Assembly (NCBI RefSeq): GCF_902830275.1
Contig: NZ_CADESW010000007.1
Location: 62,001 to 126,000 of the forward strand
Source: Burkholderia stagnalis
GTDB taxonomy: Bacteria > Pseudomonadota > Gammaproteobacteria > Burkholderiales > Burkholderiaceae
Length of the DNA stretch: 64,000 nt
Reading direction: 5' to 3'
Both the position numbers and the translations under genes were made by a program. This document shows positions 33,268 through 42,013 of the stretch, piece by piece. Numbering within the stretch: the stretch's first letter is position 1; each line of letters starts with the position of its first letter. A model generated the notes under the pieces. That model saw nothing but the letters and a program-made list of their open reading frames with translations, was not told the origin of the DNA and did no database searches.

Positions 33268-34776
33268 TCAGTGCGTCTGCGCGGCCGCGGCCGGCGCGTC
33301 GCTCGCCGGCGACGCCGCACTCGCGGCGAGCGGCACCTTCACCACGAACCGCGAGCCGCCTTCCGGCGCATCCGCATACGACACCGTGCCGCCGTGCATC
33401 GCGATGATGTCGTGCACGATCGCGAGACCGAGGCCCGCGCCCGTCTCGACGCCATTGCCGCTTTGCGCATCGCCGCGGAAGAACCGTTTGAACAGGTCGG
33501 CCTGCTGGCTCGCGGGCACGCCCGGGCCGTTGTCCTCGACGACGATCTCGGCGGCCGGCGCGCCCGACGCGAGCACCGAGCGCGCGACGTTCACCGTGAT
33601 CCGCGCGCCGTGCGGCCGCGCGAGCGGCACGTATTTCAGCGCATTGTCGAGCAGGTTCGCGATCACCTCGCGCAACAGCACCGGATTGCCGCGCACCAGC
33701 AGCGGCGCGGCGTCGTCCGGCTGGTCGTTCAACTGGCCGTCGGAATCGTCGCTGCGCTGGAAGCCGAGATCGACGTGCGCGGCGAGCGCGCGCGGCACCC
33801 ATTCGGCGCCGGTTTCGAACGCCATCGCGGCCAGGTCGACGTCGACGAAGCGCGCGGCCTGTTCGCCCGGCTCCGCGCGCGCGAGCGACAGCAACTGGTT
33901 CGACAGCCGCACCGCGCGGTCGGCGGCCGCGCGCAGTTCGCGCACCGCGGCGAGGGTTTGGTGCGGGTCGCGCGCGACCGCGGCCTGTTCCGCGTGCAGC
34001 TTCACCGCCGTGAGCGGCGTGCGCAGCTGGTGCGCGGCGTCGGCGATGAACTTGCGCTGCGCATCGAGCGCGGTCTTCAGGCGCCCGAGCAGCGCGTTCA
34101 TCGCGCTCGTCAGCGGCCGGATCTCGAGCGGCACGTCGGTTTCGTCGACCGGTTCCAGCGACGTGTGGGTCTGCCGGTTGAGCGAATCGGCGAGATGCGT
34201 GAGCGGGTCGAGCTGCTGGTTGACGACCCGCCATACGATGCCCCAGCCGGCGAGCAGCAGCAGCAGCAGCGGCATCATGATCGCGACCAGGAATTCGGCC
34301 GCGATCCGGTAGCGGTGCCGCACCGGCTGCGCGACCTCGACGACCATCGGCTTGCCGCCGTCCACTTCCTCCACGCGCACCTGCGCGACCCGCACCGCGC
34401 GGTTGTCGTATTCGGCCTCGAACACGTATGCGTGATGCATGCGCCGCACGTTGGTGCCCTGTAGCGGCAGCTTCGGATCGCCGGCGAGTTCCTGCTCGCC
34501 GTCGCTGATCCGGTAGATCAGCGCCTCGGCCGGATCGGAGAACATCGCCTGCGCGAGCGGCGGCACCGTGAACGGCGCGTCGGGGCCGGCGATCTGGATC
34601 TGTTTCGAGATCGCGGTCGCGAGATCCGCGAGCGAGCGGTCGATCACGTGCTGCGTGTATTGCCACGCAAGCCAGTACGCGATCAGGCCGCTCATCAGCG
34701 CGAGCATCGACAGCGGCGCGGCGAGGCGCCGAAGCAGCGAGCGGCGCAGGCTGGTCACAGCCGGATCAGGAGACAT
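33268..34776 (-). CDS. Sensor histidine kinase (TctE/QseC type)
   Basis: 502-aa membrane kinase. Two transmembrane helices (about 20-40 and 161-183) flank a periplasmic 2CSK_N-type sensor domain. A HAMP region precedes the H-box RKFIADAAHQLRTPLTAVK with H249. The N-box NLLDNALKY and the G-boxes VEDNGPGVP and GAGLGLAIV complete the ATPase domain. The C-terminal tail is Ala/Pro-rich. It pairs with the response regulator encoded 106 bases upstream on the same strand. The signal is not evident. Confidence 0.94.
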   Translation of the reverse strand: MSPDPAVTSLRRSLLRRLAAPLSMLALMSGLIAYWLAWQYTQHVIDRSLADLATAISKQIQIAGPDAPFTVPPLAQAMFSDPAEALIYRISDGEQELAGDPKLPLQGTNVRRMHHAYVFEAEYDNRAVRVAQVRVEEVDGGKPMVVEVAQPVRHRYRIAAEFLVAIMMPLLLLLLAGWGIVWRVVNQQLDPLTHLADSLNRQTHTSLEPVDETDVPLEIRPLTSAMNALLGRLKTALDAQRKFIADAAHQLRTPLTAVKLHAEQAAVARDPHQTLAAVRELRAAADRAVRLSNQLLSLARAEPGEQAARFVDVDLAAMAFETGAEWVPRALAAHVDLGFQRSDDSDGQLNDQPDDAAPLLVRGNPVLLREVIANLLDNALKYVPLARPHGARITVNVARSVLASGAPAAEIVVEDNGPGVPASQQADLFKRFFRGDAQSGNGVETGAGLGLAIVHDIIAMHGGTVSYADAPEGGSRFVVKVPLAASAASPASDAPAAAAQTH

Positions 34777-34796
34777 TGCGAGAAGGAAATGGATGA

Positions 34797-34819
34797 GCGC
34801 CGCTCACGGGGAGCGGCGC
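34797..34819 (-). promoter_or_regulatory. Intercistronic hairpin between response regulator and kinase genes
   Basis: GCGCCGCTC-ACGGG-GAGCGGCGC is a perfect 9-bp stem within the 106-bp gap. With no U-tract it could attenuate or stabilise the mRNA and so set the regulator:kinase ratio. Inference only. Confidence 0.45.
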
Positions 34820-34882
34820 GGTCGGGCAGCGGCGGGCGGGCGAGGCCCCGGGCGCGAGGCTGCGCCGGCCGCCTGGCTTCGC

Positions 34883-35575
34883 TCAGACGCTGGCCGTCTG
34901 GCGGATTTCCTGCAGCAGGTAGCCGAAGCCGCGCACCGTGACGATCTCGACACGGCACTGCTCGAGTTTCTTGCGCACGCGGTGCACGTAGACTTCGATC
35001 GCGGTGTCGCCGAGGTCGCCGCCGAAGTGCGTCAGGTGATCCTGCAGTTGCGCCTTGCTGACCACGCGGCCGTGGCGCAGCAGCAGCATTTCGAGCACCG
35101 CGAATTCGCGCGGCGACAGCTCGAGCGGCTTGTCGTCGTTGAAGATGCGGCGGTCGACGCCCGACAGGCGGACGCCGCCGAGCGACACTTCCGGACGCGG
35201 CATGTCGCTGTGCGGGCCGCTGCGGCGCATCACCGCGCGGATCCGCGCTTCGAGCTCGGCCGGCTCGAACGGCTTCAGCATGTAGTCGTCGGCGCCGGAA
35301 TTCAGGCCCTGGATCCGGTCGTTCAGCTCGTCGCGCGCGGTCAGCACGATCACGGGCGTATGCCGGTTGGTCTGGCGAAAGCGGGTCAGGAGCGTCATGC
35401 CGTCGATGCCGGGCAGGCCGAGGTCGAGGATCACGAGCTCGTGGCGGTTCTGCGCGAGCGCCTGCTCGGCAAAGATGCCGTCGTGCACCATGTCGACGGT
35501 GAAGCCAGCCTGTTCGAGGCTGCTCTGGATACCGCGTGCGATGGGGCGGTCGTCTTCGATCAGAAGGAGTCGCAT
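34883..35575 (-). CDS. OmpR-family response regulator
   Basis: 230-aa two-domain regulator. The receiver carries the acidic pocket E7/D8, phospho-acceptor D51 (VILDLGLPG), T79 and K101 (LKPF). The C-terminal winged helix (about 130-225) includes LELSPREFAVLEMLLLRHGRVVSK and the DTAIEVYVHRVRKKLE recognition segment. It is similar to the TctD/QseB group. It is first in the operon with its sensor kinase, and divergent from a small DUF3717-type gene. Confidence 0.95.
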   Translation of the reverse strand: MRLLLIEDDRPIARGIQSSLEQAGFTVDMVHDGIFAEQALAQNRHELVILDLGLPGIDGMTLLTRFRQTNRHTPVIVLTARDELNDRIQGLNSGADDYMLKPFEPAELEARIRAVMRRSGPHSDMPRPEVSLGGVRLSGVDRRIFNDDKPLELSPREFAVLEMLLLRHGRVVSKAQLQDHLTHFGGDLGDTAIEVYVHRVRKKLEQCRVEIVTVRGFGYLLQEIRQTASV

Positions 35576-35698
35576 GAAATTCGCTCAAGTACAATGGGTT
35601 GGCGGTTCAGGCACGCGGACAGCACGACGCCGTTTCCACAGGGGCGCCGCGAGCCAGACATCGAGCAGGCGGCCAGCGAACGAATCAATCCAACAACC

Positions 35699-35929
35699 AT
35701 GTCCGATATTTCGATCCACGACCTTGAAGCCGCGATCAATTTCTGGCGCGCCCGCTCGCCGTCGAGCGGCGACGAACTCAAACTCTGCGAAGAGGCTAGC
35801 GCGCTCTCCAAGCCGTATGCGCTGCTGATTGTACAGCGGCAAAGCACCGTGCAACTGGAAGGTTTGGACCCCAAGGCACGGAAAGCGTACGACACTTACG
35901 TGCGCCTTAAGGAAGGCTTGGAAAGCTGA
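35699..35929 (+). CDS. Small conserved protein, DUF3717-like
   Basis: 76-aa soluble protein (MSDISIHDLEAAINFWR start; LEGLDPKARKAYDTYVRLKEG end). The pattern fits a small domain of unknown function I recognise as DUF3717, seen in Burkholderia relatives; the family name is from memory. It begins at ATG 35699, 123 bases from the divergent response-regulator start. Its coding signal is good for its size, with no signal peptide or transmembrane helix. Function unknown. Confidence 0.75.
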   Translation: MSDISIHDLEAAINFWRARSPSSGDELKLCEEASALSKPYALLIVQRQSTVQLEGLDPKARKAYDTYVRLKEGLES

Positions 35930-35982
35930 AGGCTTTCGCAGATTCCATCGTAGAAAACGTTCAGCGAAATGAAAAGTTGACG

Positions 35983-36008
35983 CGCCGCGCGCCGAAATGC
36001 GCGCGGCG
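35983..36008. terminator. Perfect hairpin between convergent DUF3717-like and phhB genes
   Basis: CGCCGCGCGC-CGAAAT-GCGCGCGGCG, a 10-bp stem with a 6-nt loop, 9 bases from the phhB stop. There is no long U-tract on either strand. Confidence 0.5.
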
Positions 36009-36017
36009 GGGGAATCG

Positions 36018-36326
36018 TCAGGCAGCGGGTTTCGCGTGCGCGCCGGCCTGGTCGATGAAGTGGGCCAGCGCGATGTCGCGTTCGGTCAGGCCGTTCGCGT
36101 CATGGGTCGACAGCGTGACGTCGACGCGGTTGTACACGTTGAACCATTCGGGATGGTGGTCCATTTCCTGCGCCTTGATCGCGACGCGCGTCATGAAGCC
36201 GAACGCCTCGTTGAAATCGGCGAAGCGCAGGCTGCGCTGGATCGCGTCGCGGCCCGGCACGGCCGTCCAGTGCGGCAGGCGCTCGAGTTGGGTCTTGCGT
36301 TCTTCTGATGTGAGTTTGTGGATCAT
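36018..36326 (-). CDS. phhB: Pterin-4a-carbinolamine dehydratase (PhhB)
   Basis: 102-aa cofactor-recycling enzyme that dehydrates 4a-hydroxytetrahydropterin made by phenylalanine hydroxylase. The active-site region [23 protein letters not shown] is intact, with the paired histidines and PEW. It lies 89 bases downstream of phhA on the same strand, the usual phhA-phhB operon. I chose ATG 36326 ([11 protein letters not shown]); the longer frame upstream is Arg-rich and non-conserved. Confidence 0.95.
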   Translation of the reverse strand: MIHKLTSEERKTQLERLPHWTAVPGRDAIQRSLRFADFNEAFGFMTRVAIKAQEMDHHPEWFNVYNRVDVTLSTHDANGLTERDIALAHFIDQAGAHAKPAA

Positions 36327-36415
36327 CGTGCACCTCGTTCGGAAACGGCGGGCCGCGCGCGACCTGCGTCGCCCGGCAGCGCCGCCGGCACCGATCATTC
36401 TTCCATAGTTGTGTG

Positions 36416-37309
36416 TCAGGTGCGCGCGCGATCGGGCCGGCCCTCACCGGCGCCGCGATGCAGCACGCGATCGGTGTCGAGCACGGCGTCGGCCGGATGC
36501 TCGGGCAGCCCGGCGAGCCGGTCGGCGAGCGCACGCGCGTCGACGTGCGCGAGCGCGAACAGTTGCGCGAAATCGTCGATCACGAAGTAGGTCTGCTGGA
36601 ACGTGTCGATCCGGTATTGCGTGCGCATCACGCGCTCGAGATCGAAGCCGAGCCGGTTCGGCACCGCGCTCTCGAGGCTGTACAGGCTCTCGCCCTTGCT
36701 CGACACGATCCCCGCGCCGTAGATCGACAGGCCGCCGGCGGCGCGCGGGTCGCGGATCAGCCCGAACTCGACCGTGTACCAGTAGAGGCGGGCGAGCCGC
36801 GCGAGCGCGTCCGCGTCGTCCGCCACCGCGAGCGCGACGCGGCCGTACGCCTGCATGTAGTCGGCGAACACCGGGTCGATCAACAGCGGCACGTGGCCGA
36901 ACAGGTCGTGGAAACAGTCCGGTTCCTGCAGGTAGTCGAGCTGGTCGGGGCGGCGCATCCACCAGGTGACCGGAAAGCGCCGGTTCGCCAGGTGCTCGAA
37001 GAACACGCGGTCGGGCACGAGCCCCGGCACCGCGACGATCTCCCAGCCGGTGGCCGGCTTCAGCTGGCGGTTGACGTCGGCGAACGACGGCACGCGGTCG
37101 GCGGGCAGGTCGATCTTCGCGAGGCCGGCGACGAACGCGTCGCATGCGCGCCCCTGCAACAGCGCGCACTGGCGCGCATAGAGCTGCTTCCACACCGCGT
37201 GGTCGACCCGGCCGTAGCGTTCGAGCGGCTGGTCGATGGTGAAATCGGCGCGGGTTTCGAGGCCCGCATCGAACTGCTCCTGCAGTTTCGCGGTGGCGAC
37301 GGTGGACAT
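36416..37309 (-). CDS. phhA: Phenylalanine 4-monooxygenase (PhhA)
   Basis: 297-aa iron- and pterin-dependent hydroxylase converting phenylalanine to tyrosine. The iron ligands are H134 and H139 in [10 protein letters not shown] and E181 in YTVEFG. Conserved blocks [16 protein letters not shown] and [15 protein letters not shown] are present. It is a monomeric bacterial-type enzyme without an ACT regulatory domain. ATG 37309 ([14 protein letters not shown]) is preferred over an upstream in-frame start. It is divergent from an Lrp/AsnC-type regulator. Confidence 0.96.
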   Translation of the reverse strand: MSTVATAKLQEQFDAGLETRADFTIDQPLERYGRVDHAVWKQLYARQCALLQGRACDAFVAGLAKIDLPADRVPSFADVNRQLKPATGWEIVAVPGLVPDRVFFEHLANRRFPVTWWMRRPDQLDYLQEPDCFHDLFGHVPLLIDPVFADYMQAYGRVALAVADDADALARLARLYWYTVEFGLIRDPRAAGGLSIYGAGIVSSKGESLYSLESAVPNRLGFDLERVMRTQYRIDTFQQTYFVIDDFAQLFALAHVDARALADRLAGLPEHPADAVLDTDRVLHRGAGEGRPDRART

Positions 37310-37398
37310 GTTCAGCTCTGCACGTTGCGGTTGGAATGCATGCAAGTGTAGAGCGGCATACGCGCGGGATGGGCGCAAAGTTGGCGCTGATTTCGGTG

Positions 37399-37421
37399 TT
37401 GATGCGATAATCGCGCATCAA
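37399..37421. promoter_or_regulatory. Palindrome between phhA and the Lrp-type regulator gene
   Basis: TTGATGCG (37399-37406) and CGCATCAA (37414-37421) are perfect 8-bp inverted arms, 7 bp apart; an inner GCGAT-A-ATCGC palindrome is nested inside. It lies 27-49 bases upstream of the regulator start, in the shared divergent region. It is a strong candidate binding site for the Lrp-type protein. Confidence 0.6.
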
Positions 37422-37447
37422 ATCACGAAATCACGCGGAGAATCCCC

Positions 37448-37933
37448 ATGTTGGAACTCGATCACTTCGATCTGGCGCTGCTGGACGTGCTGCAGCGCTT
37501 CGGGCGGGCGACGCATCAGCAGCTCGGCGAGGAGGTGCCGCTGTCGCCGTCGCAGATCGGCCGGCGCCTGCAGCGGCTCGAGGCCGCGGGCGTGATTGAA
37601 GGCTACCGGGTGATGCTGCGGCCCGAGAAGCTCGGGCTCGGCGTGACCGCGTTCACGAGCCTGAAGCTCAAGCACCACGGCGATTCGATCATCGAGCAGT
37701 TCCAGCAGCAGATCGACGTGCTGCCGGAGGTGCTCGAATGCCATGCGGTGGTCGGCGATGCGGACTACCTGCTGCGGATCGTCGCGCCCGACCTGAACGC
37801 GCTGTCGCAGTTCGTGATGAAGAAGCTGATGCGGGTGCCGGGCGTCGACAGCGTGCGCTCGAACATCGTGCTGACGACCTTCAAGCGCAACGGGCCGCTG
37901 CCGCTCGCGCACCTGGAGCCGGGCACGGCGTGA
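37448..37933 (+). CDS. Lrp/AsnC-family regulator (likely controls phhAB)
   Basis: 161-aa feast/famine regulator. The N-terminal HTH (FDLALLDVLQRFGRATHQQLGEEVPLSPSQIGRRLQRLEAAGVIEGY, about 7-53) precedes a RAM ligand-binding domain (about 68-150; VLECHAVVGDADYLLRIVAPD). Divergent placement from phhA suggests it responds to an aromatic amino acid and controls phhA-phhB. The assignment of target is from context. Confidence 0.92.
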   Translation: MLELDHFDLALLDVLQRFGRATHQQLGEEVPLSPSQIGRRLQRLEAAGVIEGYRVMLRPEKLGLGVTAFTSLKLKHHGDSIIEQFQQQIDVLPEVLECHAVVGDADYLLRIVAPDLNALSQFVMKKLMRVPGVDSVRSNIVLTTFKRNGPLPLAHLEPGTA

Positions 37934-37940
37934 ACATCAG

Positions 37941-37958
37941 CGCCGGCTCGCGCCGGCG
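37941..37958. terminator. Perfect hairpin between convergent Lrp-type and CYTH genes
   Basis: CGCCGGC-TCGC-GCCGGCG, a 7-bp stem in the 28-bp gap between the two stop codons. No U-tract. Confidence 0.45.
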
Positions 37959-37961
37959 GGC

Positions 37962-38495
37962 TCAGGCGGCCGTTTCCGGCGCGTCGGCGTTCAGCAGGTC
38001 GACGTAGGCAACCGCGACGAGGTCGTCGTGCGATACGCCGAGCTTCGCGAACACGTCGTGCGCCTCGGCTTCGCCGCCCGCTTCGTCGTCGTCCGGCGCG
38101 AGCACGACTTCGAGCTCGATGAAATCGCCGAGGCCGTCGACGCGGTCCAGGTGAATGCGCGTGCGGCCCGCCAGGTACACGTGCCGCTCCTTCGTGACGA
38201 TGCCGCGCGTCGTCAGCGCGGTTGCGAGCAGCGCGTGCATCGCATCGGGGTTCGTCACCGGGCTGCGCGTGTAGTACGACGCCTTCGGGCCGTCGCGGTC
38301 GTCACGCTGGTAGAAGATCAGTTCGGCCGGCGTGCCGTCCTCGAAGCGGCGCAGCTTCAGCCGGCCGCGCGGCACGTCGTAGAAGAAATCCTGCTGGCGA
38401 TAGAACAGCGGCGCTTCGGCCGCGAGCGATGCCGCGCGTTCGCGCAGCTGGTCGAAATCGCGGGCGCGGGCTTTGATCTCGATATTGCGGGCCAT
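37962..38495 (-). CDS. CYTH-domain protein (class IV adenylate cyclase/ThTPase-like)
   Basis: 177-aa CYTH tunnel-fold protein. The N-terminal signature appears as NIEIKAR (N4-I-E6-I-K8), in which the first Glu of the usual ExExK is Asn. Core strands with RLKLRRFEDGTPAELIFYQRDD and the late acidic LGDFIELEVVLAPDD follow. Members hydrolyse or cyclise nucleoside or thiamine triphosphates; which reaction applies is unknown. ATG 38495 is chosen (MARNIEIKAR). Confidence 0.85.
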   Translation of the reverse strand: MARNIEIKARARDFDQLRERAASLAAEAPLFYRQQDFFYDVPRGRLKLRRFEDGTPAELIFYQRDDRDGPKASYYTRSPVTNPDAMHALLATALTTRGIVTKERHVYLAGRTRIHLDRVDGLGDFIELEVVLAPDDDEAGGEAEAHDVFAKLGVSHDDLVAVAYVDLLNADAPETAA

Positions 38496-38700
38496 GCGGA
38501 TCTCCTTCGATCGGTGAGGGTCTGGGAAGCGCAAACGCACAATCTAGCAAAAAGCGCGCGACGGCGGCGTGACGCGGATCGTCGCGGGATCATTGGCGGC
38601 GCTCATGGCCGGTAAGGTGAGCTGCCGCAGGTTCGGCATCTCACCGCATCCGCGCGCGGGCAGCGGTGGATAACGCGCGCGGCATGGCCGAGGCCCGCGC

Positions 38701-39600
38701 TCATTCCGCCCACTGCGCATCGATCAGCCGCAGCGCCGCCGCGATCGCCGGCTCGTCGCGCCGCGCGGCAAGCGTGACGAAGGTCAGCGCGGTCGGCACC
38801 GTCACGCGCTCGACGATCGTCAGCGCATGCGCGTGCGCTTCGGCCAGCGCCGTCGCGTCGCGTGCGAGCGTCAACCCGATGCCCGATTTGACCAGGTCCA
38901 GCATCGACTGCTCCTGGTCGACCTCGGCGACCTTCGCCGGCTGCGCGCCGGCTTCGCCGAAGCGGCGCGACAGCAGCCGGTGATGCGCGGACTGCGGCGG
39001 CGTCCAGATCCACGGCAGCGCGGCGAGCGCGCGCCAGTCCTGCGCGCGCTGCACGCGCTCCTTCCAGCCGGCCGGCGCGAGCACGCGGTACTGGAAATGC
39101 GTGAGCGTGACGGTGTGGAACAGCGCACCGTCGCGCGGATCGTCGTCGTCGGGCCGGCCGATGTAGTAGCCGACATCGAGCGCCTGCGCGCGCACCTGGT
39201 CGAGCACCCAGCCCGACATGCCGTGCCGCAGCGCGGTCTCGATCTGAGGATGGGTTTCGACCAGCGTGCGCAGGAAGCCGCCCAGGCGCAGGAATTGCGG
39301 GTCGAGGATCGTGCCGATCCGAAGCCGGCCGCGCACTTCGTGGCGCAGCGCGGCGGCCGCGCGCTGCACGTCGGCGGCCGCCGCGAGCGCGCGCTCCGCG
39401 TGCGGCAGCAGCGCCTGGCCGTCGCGCGTGAGCGCGAGCCCGCGCGACGTGCGCGTGAACAGCACGACGCCGAGCGCCGCCTGCAGGTGCTTGATCTGCA
39501 GGCTGACGGCCGGCTGCGTCAGGTGCAGCTGCTCGGCGGCGCGCGTCAGGTTGCCTTCGCGGGCGACGGTCGCGAAGGCGCGGAGCAGGGTGAGGTCCAT
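38701..39600 (-). CDS. LysR-family transcriptional regulator
   Basis: 299-aa LysR protein. HTH at about 1-60 (LTLLRAFATVAREGNLTRAAEQLHLTQPAVSLQIKHLQAALG) and an effector domain from about 90 (RGRLRIGTILDPQFLRLGG). It is divergent from the GMC oxidoreductase gene, with two LysR-box-like palindromes between them, so the oxidoreductase is a likely target. The effector is unknown. Confidence 0.93.
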   Translation of the reverse strand: MDLTLLRAFATVAREGNLTRAAEQLHLTQPAVSLQIKHLQAALGVVLFTRTSRGLALTRDGQALLPHAERALAAAADVQRAAAALRHEVRGRLRIGTILDPQFLRLGGFLRTLVETHPQIETALRHGMSGWVLDQVRAQALDVGYYIGRPDDDDPRDGALFHTVTLTHFQYRVLAPAGWKERVQRAQDWRALAALPWIWTPPQSAHHRLLSRRFGEAGAQPAKVAEVDQEQSMLDLVKSGIGLTLARDATALAEAHAHALTIVERVTVPTALTFVTLAARRDEPAIAAALRLIDAQWAE

Positions 39601-39619
39601 CGTCGTGTTCGGTCCTGAT

Positions 39620-39634
39620 ATAAGCGCGGCTTAT
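39620..39634. promoter_or_regulatory. LysR-type box between LysR and GMC genes
   Basis: ATAAGC-GCG-GCTTAT is a perfect inverted repeat fitting the ATAAG-N5-CTTAT form of the LysR T-N11-A box. It lies 20 bases from the LysR start. A second partial palindrome, TGAG-CATAA-CTCA, is at 39643-39655, giving the two-site spacing usual for LysR activation. Confidence 0.7.
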
Positions 39635-39848
39635 GACGCAATTGAGCATAACTCATTGGATCGGCGGCCGGCGGCGGGAGTACGCTTGTCCGGCCGCTTC
39701 GTCCGACGGATCCCGCCGGGGCCGGGCAGGCGGCATGGGCGACGCGCACCAGGGCGCGCGGCGATGCAGGCGCGGCCCGGCGCACTATGCTGGAACAAGG
39801 CCGCGGCGCATTGCGCCACGCGGCGCAAGACATACGAGGGGACACGCC

Positions 39849-41534
39849 GTGACGACTGAACGGACGCTCGAGGGCGAATTCGATTACGTGATCGTCGGCG
39901 CGGGCACCGCGGGCTGCGTGCTCGCGAACCGCCTGACCGAAGACCCGGAAATCAGCGTGCTGCTGCTCGAGGCGGGCGGCAAGGACGACTATCACTGGAT
40001 CCATATCCCGGTCGGTTATCTGTACTGCATCGGCAACCCGCGCACCGACTGGCTCTACAAGACGCAGCCGGAAGCGGGCCTGAACGGGCGCGCGCTCGCG
40101 TATCCGCGCGGCCGCGTGCTCGGCGGCTGCTCGTCGATCAACGGGATGATCTACATGCGCGGCCAGCGCGAGGATTACGACGGCTGGGCGCGCGAGACGG
40201 GCGACGCCGGCTGGTCGTGGGACAGCGTGCTGCCGATCTTCAAGCGCAGCGAGGATCACCATGCGGGCGCGAGCGACGCGCACGGCGCGGGCGGCGGCTG
40301 GCGCGTCGAGAAGCAGCGGCTGCGCTGGGAGATTCTCGAATCGTTCGCGCAGGCCGCGCAGCAGACGGGCATCCCGGCGACCGACGATTTCAACCGCGGC
40401 GACAACACCGGCGTCGGCTATTTCGAGGTGAACCAGAAGCGCGGCGTGCGCTGGAACGCGTCGAAGGCGTTCCTGCGCCCCGCGATGTCGCGGCCGAACC
40501 TGACCGTGATCACCGGCGCGCAGGCGCAGCGCGTGACTTTCGACGGGCGGCGCGCGACCGGCGTCGAATATCGCGGCGGCGGCGCGGAATTCGTCGCGCG
40601 CGCGCGTGCCGAGGTGCTGCTGACCTCGGGCGCCGTCAATTCGCCGCAACTGCTGGAGCTGTCCGGCATCGGCGACGGCCGGCGGCTGCAGGCGCTCGGC
40701 ATCGACGTCGTGCAGGATCTGCGCGGCGTCGGCGAAAACCTGCAGGATCACCTGCAGCTGCGGATGGCGTTCCGCGTCGAAGGCGTGCGCACGCTCAACA
40801 CGCTCGCCGCGCACTGGTGGGGCAAGCTGATGATCGGCGCCGAATATGCGCTGCTGCAGCGCGGGCCGATGTCGATGGCGCCGTCGCAGCTCGGCGCGTT
40901 CGCGAAATCCGATCCGGGCGACCCGGCGCTCACGCGCCCCGATCTCGAATACCACGTGCAGCCGCTGTCGCTCGAACGCTTCGGCGAGCCGCTGCACGGC
41001 TTCAATGCGTTTACCGCATCGGTCTGCCATCTGCGGCCGACCTCGCGCGGCAGCGTCCACGTCGCGAGCGCCGATCCGGGCGCGGCGCCGGCGATCGCGC
41101 CGAACTACCTGTCGACCGACTACGACCGCCGGGTCGCCGCGCGTGCGCTGCGGCTCACGCGCCGGATCGCGTCCGCGCAGGCGCTCGCGCGATACCGCCC
41201 CGAGGAAATCCTGCCGGGCGCGCGTTACCAGACCGAAGCGGAACTGATCGAGGCGGCCGGCGCGGTCGGCACGACGATCTTCCATCCGGTCGGCACCTGC
41301 CGGATGGGCCGCGCGGACGACGACGGCGCGGTGGTCGACAGCCGGCTGCGGGTGCGCGGCATCGCGGGGCTGCGGGTGGTCGACGCGTCGGTGATGCCGA
41401 CCATCACGTCCGGCAACACCAATTCGCCGACGCTGATGATCGCGGAGCGCGCGAGCGACATGATCCGCGCGGACCGGCGTGCGGCGCGCGACGCCGCGCA
41501 GGTGCGCACCGATGCGGTGGTGCCTGCCGCATGA
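39849..41534 (+). CDS. GMC-family FAD oxidoreductase (choline dehydrogenase-like)
   Basis: 561-aa flavoprotein. The N-terminal FAD-binding motif YVIVGAGTAGCVLANRL is at about 13-29, with GMC signature 1 (PRGRVLGGCSSINGMIYMRG) and signature 2 (LLTSGAVNSPQLLELSGIG). Catalytic-region histidine HPVGTCRMG and the C-terminal GNTNSPTLMIAERASDMI are present. It oxidises an alcohol or polyol; substrate unknown. Start GTG 39849 has GAGGGGA upstream (about 39836-39842) and sits right before the FAD fold. Confidence 0.93.
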   Translation: MTTERTLEGEFDYVIVGAGTAGCVLANRLTEDPEISVLLLEAGGKDDYHWIHIPVGYLYCIGNPRTDWLYKTQPEAGLNGRALAYPRGRVLGGCSSINGMIYMRGQREDYDGWARETGDAGWSWDSVLPIFKRSEDHHAGASDAHGAGGGWRVEKQRLRWEILESFAQAAQQTGIPATDDFNRGDNTGVGYFEVNQKRGVRWNASKAFLRPAMSRPNLTVITGAQAQRVTFDGRRATGVEYRGGGAEFVARARAEVLLTSGAVNSPQLLELSGIGDGRRLQALGIDVVQDLRGVGENLQDHLQLRMAFRVEGVRTLNTLAAHWWGKLMIGAEYALLQRGPMSMAPSQLGAFAKSDPGDPALTRPDLEYHVQPLSLERFGEPLHGFNAFTASVCHLRPTSRGSVHVASADPGAAPAIAPNYLSTDYDRRVAARALRLTRRIASAQALARYRPEEILPGARYQTEAELIEAAGAVGTTIFHPVGTCRMGRADDDGAVVDSRLRVRGIAGLRVVDASVMPTITSGNTNSPTLMIAERASDMIRADRRAARDAAQVRTDAVVPAA

Positions 41535-42013
41535 CGGCCGCGTCAGCGTGGCGACAGGCGGGCGCCAGCTCATTCGCGATGCATATCAAGTCCGCGCCCG
41601 CCGATTATTCCGGTTTAAAAAATATTCGGCGCCGTGCAGGGTGTAATGGCGCGCCGGATTCTTGTTGCGTAATCGTGCGCAAATCGAATGCGAATATGGC
41701 CGGATACGCGGCGCACGTTGGCATGCGGCCGCGTACGCATGCATGACGCAATCGGCATGCCTGCCGAAAAAAACATGCGTAAAACGCGGTTTCGATCCGT
41801 TCGATATGGCGGCCAGCCCTATAAGTGCAAATCCCGATGATTGCACTGCACCAACGGGGCGACAATGTCCCGCAGTGTGAAGACGCGTCGGCGCGGGAGA
41901 CCACCCTCGAGGCGCGACACCGAGCTCGGGGGCAGCCACTCATCCGCTGACATGTTCGCGGCCGCATGCGCGACGCTTCCCGGTGCTTCGGCCGATTTCG
42001 TACGGAAGGGAAC
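41535..42013. other. Intergenic region upstream of the first ABC importer operon
   Basis: 479 bp, AT-richer than its flanks near 41610-41700, with no supported gene. It contains an inverted repeat GCATGCG...CGCATGC (41721-41742) and a small hairpin CGGCA-TGCC-TGCCG followed by an A-tract near 41753-41772. The promoter of the ABC operon should lie here, but I could not assign it with confidence. Confidence 0.5.

Noticed and set aside
39546..41573. 675-codon minus-strand frame opposite the GMC oxidoreductase
   Set aside because: Composition of an antisense shadow; the GMC motifs are on the + strand.
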